A stretch of DNA of 64,000 bases from Zanthoxylum bungeanum (lineage: Eukaryota > Streptophyta > Magnoliopsida > Sapindales > Rutaceae), in assembly GCA_019454045.1 (NCBI GenBank), contig SKCR01033436.1, positions 42,874 through 106,873 on the forward strand, given 5' to 3'. The notes beneath the pieces are model-generated. The model was not told the DNA's origin. It saw only the letters and a list, made by a program, of their open reading frames with translations, and did no database searches. Positions 56,820 through 64,000 of the stretch are shown one piece after another; the stretch's first letter is position 1, and every line of letters begins with the position of its first letter. The position numbers and the translations under genes are program-made.

Positions 56820-57510
56820 TTACTTCTCATTGTGTGGCTTTAAGCCCATTCCCCTCGATAAATATAACACTTGCTCCTTTGGTATACCCTTTGTTAATTG
56901 ATCTGCAATATTCTCCTTTGATTTTACAAAATCAATGGAAATAATGCCAGTCGAGAGCATATGTTTTATAGTGTTATGTCTTCGTCTTATGTGTCTTGAC
57001 TTCCCATTATACATATGGCTTTTTGCTCTCCCAATAGCAGCCATGCAGTCACAGTGCACACATATGGCCGTCACAGGTTGAGGCCACATTGGAATATCTT
57101 CCAAGAAATCTTTAGCCATTCCGCTTCTTCAGCAGCTTTATCCAAGGCTATGAATTCTGATTCCATTGTTGAACGTGCTATGCACGTTTGTTTTTGTGAT
57201 TTCCATGATACTGCAGCTCCACCAAGTGTAAACACATATCCACTTGTTGCTTTTTCTGTATCATTCGAAATCCAATGGCATCACTATATCCTTCCAAATG
57301 GTGGATATTTTGTATAGTGTAAACCATACTTCACTGAGTATTTAAGATATCTTAATACTCTAACTAAAGCATCCCAATGATCATGTGAAGGATTACTCGT
57401 ATATCTTGCCAATCTATTCACAGAGTAGGCAATGTCTGGTCTAGTACAATTCGTGATGTATTGTAACGTCCCAATTATACGAGAATATTCTAGTTGTGAC
57501 ACATTGTCCC
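56820..57510 (-). pseudogene. Copia III RNase H
   Basis: [20 protein letters not shown] and [20 protein letters not shown] (57,499-57,310), then after a frameshift [19 protein letters not shown] near 57,185. From 57,119: ICVHCDCMAAIGRAKSHMYN and RHIRRRHNTIKHMLSTG, ending KENIADQLTKGIPKEQV. The Copia RNase H order is complete; frameshifts near 57,280 and 57,120. Confidence 0.92.
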
Positions 57511-57599
57511 CAACATTTTTCTTTAATGTACTCTTAGGATCAAAAGGAGTTTTAGATGGACTACTATCAATATGTCCAATTTTCGAAGAATCGCTTCCA

Positions 57600-58545
57600 C
57601 GTAGTGTGATTGGCTTAGAATATAACCATCATACTTCTTTGAATTCGAATTCCTAAGATAACATCAGCTTTTCCCATGTCTTTCATATCAAAGGTCGAAT
57701 TCAATATTTTCTTCGTGGAGTTTATGACACTTAAATTTGGTCCCATGATGAGCATATCATCAACATATAAGCATACAATGACATATGAACCATTATTCAT
57801 TTTCTTGATATAAACACATTTATCATATTCATTGATCCGAAATCCATGTGATAACATTGTATGATCAAATTTCTCATGCCATTGTTTTGGTGCTTGTTTA
57901 AGTCCATAAAGTGACTTTACAAGCTTACATACTTTATTATCTTGTCCTTTTGCTACAAACCCTTCAGGTTGTTCCATATAAATTTCTTCATCCAACTCAC
58001 CATTTAAGAATGCAGTTTTTACATACATTTGATGTATTTCCAAATTATAAATTGCTGCAATCGCTATTAACATCCTTATAGATGTTATTCTGGTTACTGG
58101 TGAGTATGTGTCAAAGAAATCAAGTCCTTATTTTTGACGGTATCCTTTAGCTACCAAACGAGCTTTGTATTTATCAATTGTACCATCAGGCTTCAATTTC
58201 TTTTTGAAAATCCATTTGTAACCAATCGGTTTGCAACAGATGGTATAGTCTACTAACTCCCACGTATGGTTTTGTAGAATGGATTCTACTTCGCTATTTA
58301 TTGCTTCCTGCCAATAAACAGACTCAGACGAAGTTATGGCTTCTTGATATGTTTGAGGTTCAGCTTCAGTGAGAAAGGTTAAAAAATCAGGTCCATAATC
58401 TTTTGCAACCTTGATTCTTTTTCCTCTTCTAGGTTCTAAATCTTTCTCTTGGAGAGTTGATTTATTTGGTTCCAAATCCTTGATTTGAACACCAGACGAA
58501 GAGGCAATATCATTCTCATTCTCTTGATTAAATTCAGGCATTTTC
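57600..58545 (-). pseudogene. Copia III reverse transcriptase
   Basis: 58,541-58,128: linker and RT start (SVYWQEAINSEVESILQNHT, YKWIFKKKLKPDGTIDKYKA). 58,073-57,615: TAFLNGELDEEIYMEQPEGF, SLYGLKQAPKQWHEKF, and CLYVDDMLIMG with YVDD intact. The first catalytic block reads QMYVKTAF, whereas the duplicate (63,299) has QMDVKTAF, so the catalytic Asp codon is changed to Tyr here. One stop (near 58,128) splits the domain. Confidence 0.93.
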
Positions 58546-59480
58546 CGTTTTTTTTATCAAGTCTATCCTTATAAGGAAATATATGCTCAAACCATTCACC
58601 ATTATTAGACTCAATAATTGTATTTACTTGGATATCCAAAATTCCAGATTTAATTACTAGAAAACGGTATGCTGCACTATTATTGGCATATCCAATAAAC
58701 ACACAATCAATGGTTTTAGGTCCAAGTTTAACTCTTTTAGGCAAGGGAACTTGAACCTTTGCTAGGCAACCCCACACTTTCAGGATTTTGTATGTCGGTA
58801 GCCTTTTCTTCCATTTTTCATATGGAGATTGATCACTCTTCTTTGGTGGAATTCTGTTTAAGATGGTGTTAGCTGTAAGTAATGCTTCACCCCACATATT
58901 ATGTGGTAAACCAGAACTGTTAAGCATGGAATTCATCATATTCTTTAGAGTTCTATTTTTCCGTTCAGCTACCCCATTTGTTGTGGAGTGTAGGGTGCTG
59001 TTGTTTGATGAATTATTCCATTAGAAGCACAAAATTCTGCGAAGGCATTAGATTCATATTCTCCGCCTCTCCAGATCTCAGTATTTTGATCTTCTTTCTA
59101 ACTGATTTTCCACCTCAGCTTTATATGTCTTAAACATATTCAAAGACTCATCTTTGCTATGTATCAAATATACATAACAGTATCTACTACTATCATCTAT
59201 AAAGGTGATATAGTAATTCTTTCCACCACGACTTGGTATGGATTTAAAATAACCCAAATCTGTATGAATTAATTCTAACAAATCATTTGATCTTTTAATC
59301 ATAGATTTATATGACTTGCTAGCAAACTTTGATTCAACACATATTTCACATTTATGCATATTATCTTTTGTACAATTAGGCAATAAACCAAGGTTGACCA
59401 TTCTATGCATACATTTAAAGTTAATGTGACCAAGTCTAGCATGTCATAATGTAGAAGATTCAAGCAAGTAAACAGAAGCC
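58540..59480 (-). pseudogene. Copia III integrase
   Basis: 59,410-59,078: HRMVNLGLLP, HKCEICVESKFASKSYKSM (zinc-binding Cys pair), LLELIHTDLGYFKSIPSRGG (first Asp), YYITFIDDSSRYCYVYLIHS. After frameshifts, the Glu block is replaced near 58,980 by a decayed N-G-x-x-E. 58,939-58,541: MLNSSGLPHNMWGEALLTAN and PYEKWKKRLPTYKILKVWGC, the conserved C-terminal extension. Confidence 0.92.
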
Positions 59481-60023
59481 TTATTTATTTATTATTAATA
59501 GCATCATCAGCAATTACATTGAGTTTAAAGAGCCCTTTAGAGAGGTAGCCCTTTCCTACAAATGTTCCCCCCTTAGTGAGGACAAATTGTCAGATTCAAA
59601 TACAAGTTTAAAACCCTTCTTGCTTAAAACAGGACCAGAAACAAGATTCTTGGTAATTTCAGGGACATGGAGTACATCCATAAGGGCAAGTTCTTTTCCG
59701 GAAGTGAATTTCAGAATCACTTCCCTTTTCCAGCAACAGTTGCAGCAGTTGCATTGCCCATATATAACTTTTCATCACCATTGTTATGAGTGTAGGTAAC
59801 AAACATATTTTTGTTTCCACAAATATGTCTTGTTGCTCCAGTATCCACCCACCAATCCTTACTGTCAGTCAGTAAATTCACTTCAGAAACAACAATTCCA
59901 ACAAATTCTTCCTCAACAATAATTGCCTGTTTGTTGCTGTTCTTATCATTTGGACCCGATTTCCTTTCTTGTGGCGACAGTCTAGTGCTCGGTGTCCAAT
60001 TTTCCCACACACCCAACAAGCAC
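59480..60023 (-). pseudogene. Copia III zinc knuckle and protease
   Basis: GACWVCGKIGHRALDC (60,023-59,974) is a canonical CX2CX4HX4C knuckle. Its frame shifts before SKDWWVDTGATRHICGNKNM (near 59,860), the protease active site with intact [19 protein letters not shown] follows. The remainder (59,700-59,500) has [24 protein letters not shown] residues in shifted frames. Confidence 0.9.
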
Positions 60024-60792
60024 CTTTAATTCCCTTTAAATTCTTCCTTTTGCAGCAAGAACTTTCTGGTTTTTATCTTTCCCTTTATTGTTCCATTTAT
60101 TCTTCTGGTTTTGAGGCTTAGGCTTTCGACACCCCTCCACTCTCAATGCCATTTGCCTTGGCTTCAAATTATGGGACATTCAGCCCTTCACTCTTGCGGT
60201 GATCTTCTTGCACCCTCAGTTTGAGAACCAAATCCTCCATTGACATATCAGTCTTTTATGCTTGAGATGTATCTTGAAATCATTCCAAGATTGAGGCAAT
60301 TTCTCTATCACAGATCCGACAGCAAACTGTACCGGTAGAGTCATGCCTTCGGCCGCAAGTTCATGGATAAGAATCTGCAATTCTTCCACTTGGTTGACAA
60401 CAGTTTTTGAGTCTACCATTTGGTACTTCAGAAATTTCCCAACAATGAACTTTTTGAACCAGCATCTTCGATCTTATATTTATTTCCAGAGAATCCCATA
60501 GATCATTGGCAGTCTTATAAGATCTGTATACATCATACAAAGAGTCATCAAGACTGTTCAGAATATAATTCCTACATAAAAACTCACTGTGTTTCCATGC
60601 ATCAATTGCATTGAGTTTTTCTGCAGGAATGTTATCTCCCTCTGCCACAGGGCATTCTTCATTGACGACATGTGCAAGGTTCAATGTTGTTAAATAAAAC
60701 AACATCTTCTGTTGCCATCGTTTGAAATCCAGTCCTTTGAACTTGTCTGGTTTCTCAACATGAGGCTTCACAGCATTCGCAGATTGTTCCAT
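60024..60792 (-). pseudogene. Copia III gag
   Basis: From ATG 60,792: KFKGLDFKRWQQKMLFYLTT, YKTANDLWDSLEI, the UBN2-type capsid. A frameshift near 60,460 moves the reading to QVEELQILIHELAAEGM and FAVGSVIEKLPQSWNDFKIH (60,419-60,216). A second frameshift follows near 60,240. Confidence 0.9.
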
Positions 60793-60811
60793 CGAAATTT
60801 CTGCTATAGAT

Positions 60812-61551
60812 TGTTATAGAAACAATCAACGAATATAATAATTTTATTTAAACAGAAACTTGAAAACGTAATACAAATCAAAACCAACAGAAACTTACAG
60901 AATCAACAACAAAATTTATAAACTCACAGACTTGAGATTGAGGCTAGCGTAACGCTATGTCCTATAGCAGAATTTCATCCTACTCTTGTGCTTGTAGTTC
61001 TACGGACGTCTGCCACCAGGATTCAACAATCTGAAGTCGAAATTCTGCACCGAAATCGACCCCCTGGCGAATCTACTTGATATCTTTTTAATTCGTTTCC
61101 CCAAAGACCAGATTTGATAATCAATATTTTCACAAAGTTAATGCCTCTGCAGAATATACTGTTCTATATATATAGTGACAGTTGGATCGGTTAATGATGA
61201 AATGGTGTGACTCTTTCTTTAATTGATTGAAGGATTGCATCCTTCTGATTTGAACTGCAAATCAAATCCAAGAAATCAAAAAAGAAAAAACGTTTTCAAA
61301 GAGGCCAATTAATCACAAGAGCAAGAGCCCCAAGGCCCAAGGCCCATCTTTTGACCAATTAATATATATTAAATATATATTAATTATCATGGCCAACCAT
61401 ACATCCAAGCCATGCATCAAAGCCCAAGCCCAAGCCCAAGCCTTATCATTCCAATTTAATATAAGTGTTTGAATACCACTTATAAACTTCCACATTCATT
61501 ATACATTTTAGATGTGGGACTCTATCACTATTTGATATACAAACTCTTACA
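60812..61551 (-). mobile_element. Copia III LTR D2 (5' LTR, shared in tandem)
   Basis: 740 bp, very similar to D1. By eye, small indels outnumber substitutions about two to one. It is followed by the polypurine tract and 3' end of a second element copy. Confidence 0.9.
61164..61175 (-). promoter_or_regulatory. TATA box of LTR D2
   Basis: CTATATATATAG on the minus strand. Confidence 0.5.
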
Positions 61552-63464
61552 ATACCCCACATTTGTATAGCAAATTGTGGCGATACTGTACATAAGTGAT
61601 CTGGAAAAACTTAAAATTGATATGCATCAGGAGAGGTGTCTTTGGACTTGAACCTTCCTTAGTAAATACTTACTGGATTACGATGAATCAGTGTGTATAT
61701 GAGGACATTGAACTGTTCATCATATTTGTAAATCTAGGCAATAAGTATCACACATATTCAATTTCGACATCTTTCGATTCATACGGTTGTGTTCATTTTG
61801 GTCCTGAACAATCCTGGATTCATAGGAGCTTTAGAGAATTAGCCATTTAATTCTCATAAATGCGACCCCACATTATACTCCTATATAGGTGACACAAAAT
61901 TTCATAAGTATCGTTATAAAATACTATTTGTCATTAAGAATGATCAATCATTTCATCTTATCATCATAAAGAGCATAATTTCTCTTATCATAGGAATGAG
62001 CAACTCGTTATGTCTATTATATTGAGTTTCACCCAACTAGTTTTCCACATTGAACCTAGACTTTGATTTACCAAATTACTAGGTTGGGTTTCCGCTAAGT
62101 TACTTTCATTGTTTGGCTTTAAAGCCCATTCCCTCGATAAATATAACACTTGCTCCTTTGGTAACCCTTGTTAATTGATCTACAATATTCTCCTTTGATT
62201 TTACAAATCAATGGAAATAATGCCAGTCGAGAGCATATGTTTTATAGTGTTATGTCTTCGTCTTATGTGTCTTGACTTCCCATGATACATATGGCTTTTT
62301 GCTCTCCCAATAGCAGCCATGCAGTCACAGTGCACACATATGGCCGTCACAGGTGAGGCCACATTGGAATATCTTCCAAGAAATTCTTTAGCCATTCCGC
62401 TCTTCAGCAGCTTTATCCAAGGCTATGAATTCTGATTCCATTGTTGAACGTGCTATGCACGTTTGTTTTTGTGATTTCCATGATACTGCAGCTCCACCAA
62501 GTGTAAACACATATCCACTTGTCGCTTTTTTATATCATTCGAAATCCAATTGGCATCACTATATCCTTCAAAACTGGTGGATATTTTGTATAGTGTAAAC
62601 CATACTTCACTGAGTATATTAAGATATCTTAATACTCTAACTAAAGCATCCCAATGATCATGTGAAGGATTACTCGTATATCTTGCCAACTATCACAGAG
62701 TAGGCAATGTCTGGTCTAGTACAATTCGTGATGTATTGTAACGTCCCAATTATACGAGAATATTCTAGTTGTGACACACTGTCCCCAACATTTTTCTTTA
62801 ATGTACTCTTAGGATCAAAAGGAGTTTTAGATGGACTACTATCAAATATGTCCAAATTTTCGAAGAATCGCTTCCACGTAGTGTGATTGGCTTAGAAATA
62901 ACCATCACTACTTCTTTGAATTCGAATTCCTAAGATACATCAGCTTTTCCCATGTCTTTCATATCAAAGGTCGAATTCAATATTTTCTTCGTGGAGTTTA
63001 TGACACTTAATTTGGTCCCATGATGAGCCATTCATCAACATATAAGCATACAATGACATATGAACCATTATTCATTTTCTGATATAAACACATTTATCAC
63101 ATTCATTGATCCGAAATCCATGTGATAACATGTATGATCAAATTTTTCATGCCATTGTTTTGGTGCTTGTTTAAGTCCATAAAGTGACTTCACAAGCTTA
63201 CATACTTTATTATCTTGTCCTTTTGCTACAAACCCTTCAGGTTGTTCCATATAAATTTCTTCATCCAACTCACCATTTAAGAATGCAGTTTTTACATCCA
63301 TTTGATGTATTTCCAAATTATAAATTGCTGCAATCGCTATTAAAATCCTTATAGATGTTATTCTGGTTACTGGTGAGTATGTGTCAAAGAAATCAAGTCC
63401 TTGTTTTTGATGGTATCCTTTAGCTACCAAACGAGCTTGTATTTATCAATTGTACCATCAGGCT
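61552..63464 (-). mobile_element. Partial second Copia III copy: 3' UTR, RNase H and RT
   Basis: Repeats 56,273-58,190. RT (63,430-63,068) keeps QMDVKTAF and SLYGLKQAPKQWHEKF but loses frame at a 1-nt deletion before the expected MLSHGF. RNase H pieces lie at 62,855-62,201 ([36 protein letters not shown] equivalents). It stops in the RT linker at 63,464. No gag, protease or integrase in this copy. Confidence 0.9.
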
Positions 63465-64000
63465 AAAATTACCCTCTGTTGAGCTTTCAAAAGCCGACAA
63501 ACCTTAGGTGAAGTATACGACGAGAACCACCACATCATTCATACTCCTAAAATCAGGTTGTATCGTTTTATAAATTGAGTTACGCAGTAACCATGCAGAG
63601 TGGAGAATCCACTAACTTTTTATACTGGAAATGGCCAAATTCCAAGTCAAATAGGGAACCCACAGCCCTGGTCACTTCCACTAACAGCGCGCCATGGGAA
63701 ATAGCATTGAAAATTAGCAGAAAATTATGTGCAAACTTAACTAAACTATTCTAAGTAAACAAGTTGGCTAATTCACACTTTAGCTCCACTTATAGCATAG
63801 CATAATAGAACTCTGAAAGTTGAATATCAGAATTAACGCAATTTACCTAACCAAAATTTAAAATTGGACAAGTTGTTTCAAACTCGGATCTCCGAGATAC
63901 GGTGCTTAAAAATAAAGGCTCTGTATTAAAGCATTTAACTAAATTTTCAATGCACCATAAATGGGGATCATTCACTTAAATAAACGGAAAAACTTGCATG
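63465..64000. repeat. Tandem duplication, start of copy 2
   Basis: Matches 54,598-55,113 over its whole length with scattered indels, then leaves the window. The sequence flanking Copia III is therefore present twice. Confidence 0.85.

Larger units (their letters stand above)
55533..61551 (-). mobile_element. Copia III: full-length Copia retrotransposon
   Basis: LTR D1 (55,533-56,272) and LTR D2 (60,812-61,551), both 740 bp. Minus order: LTR D2, short leader, gag, protease, integrase, RT, RNase H, 3' UTR, polypurine tract, LTR D1. D2 is followed by a second polypurine tract and RNase H/RT, so two elements share it in tandem. ACATC precedes D1; its partner is not visible. This is a different family from Copia I/II (short LTR, short leader). 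Confidence 0.9.
54598..63464. repeat. Tandem duplication unit of 8.87 kb (copy 1)
   Basis: 54,598-55,113 reappears from 63,465 to the window end. Within the unit, 55,533-58,190 reappears as 60,812-63,464. At the junction, 63,463-63,464, integrase-RT linker sequence (..ccatcaggct) passes directly into aaaattacc, sharing only CT. Confidence 0.85.

Noticed and set aside
57015..57317. Plus-strand 100-codon frame opposite Copia III RNase H
   Set aside because: It is the antisense shadow of the RNase H coding sequence.

Overview
The window is nuclear DNA of a flowering plant, most likely a eudicot, from repeat-dense heterochromatin. It is AT-rich and almost entirely made of nested LTR retrotransposons whose protein domains (Ty1/Copia and Ty3/Gypsy), tRNA primer sites (initiator Met, Asp) and long LTRs are typical of plants. 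I found no intact host gene, tRNA or rRNA. The only host-gene trace is a short LOG-type (cytokinin-activating phosphoribohydrolase) fragment at 4.4-4.6 kb. A second coding-looking fragment near 55.3 kb is unidentified.

Layout. 1-4.4 kb: two copies of an AT-rich repeat split by a long minus-strand solo LTR, then the LOG fragment. 5.05-7.56 kb: a minus-strand, gag-only Athila-like element with a tRNA-Asp primer site and one LTR. 7.56-9.97 kb: gag, protease, primer site and half an LTR of a minus-strand Tat-clade Gypsy element; the rest of that LTR is at 23.22-23.53 kb. Between these halves sits Copia I (9,967-23,215, minus, TSD TATAC), which itself carries a 3.3-kb solo LTR of family X (13,791-17,129, TSD GTTTG). 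23.53-25.74 kb: plus-strand Tat pol (Tat A), interrupted by the Ogre/Tat-like element Y (25,741-37,452, TSD AGAAG/AGAAT) and resuming mid-integrase at 37,458. Y holds a second X solo LTR (27,178-29,674, TSD ATAGG). 37.63-54.41 kb: a related element Y' with gag but no pol and a minisatellite-rich 3' region, split by Copia II (42,908-52,763, minus, TSD ATTGG). 54.41-64 kb: Copia III (minus, 740-bp LTRs) in an 8.9-kb tandem duplication whose copies differ mostly by small indels.

The target-site duplications give a relative chronology, with up to four insertion layers. All polyproteins carry stops or frameshifts, so no element here looks autonomous. Most features describe how one lineage (families X, Y, Y') evolved its LTRs and 3' region.

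The most interesting signal is a block of about 95 nt found five times in X and Y LTRs, downstream of the TATA box. Its outer and inner pairing arms change together between copies, as expected for a conserved RNA fold. The same LTRs share the hyphenated palindrome AGGTNNNACCTGAGG. Other points of note are a Gypsy pol patch inside a Copia LTR, two minisatellites (42 and 66 bp) in one retrotransposon 3' region, and probable sequence-quality problems at the right end.
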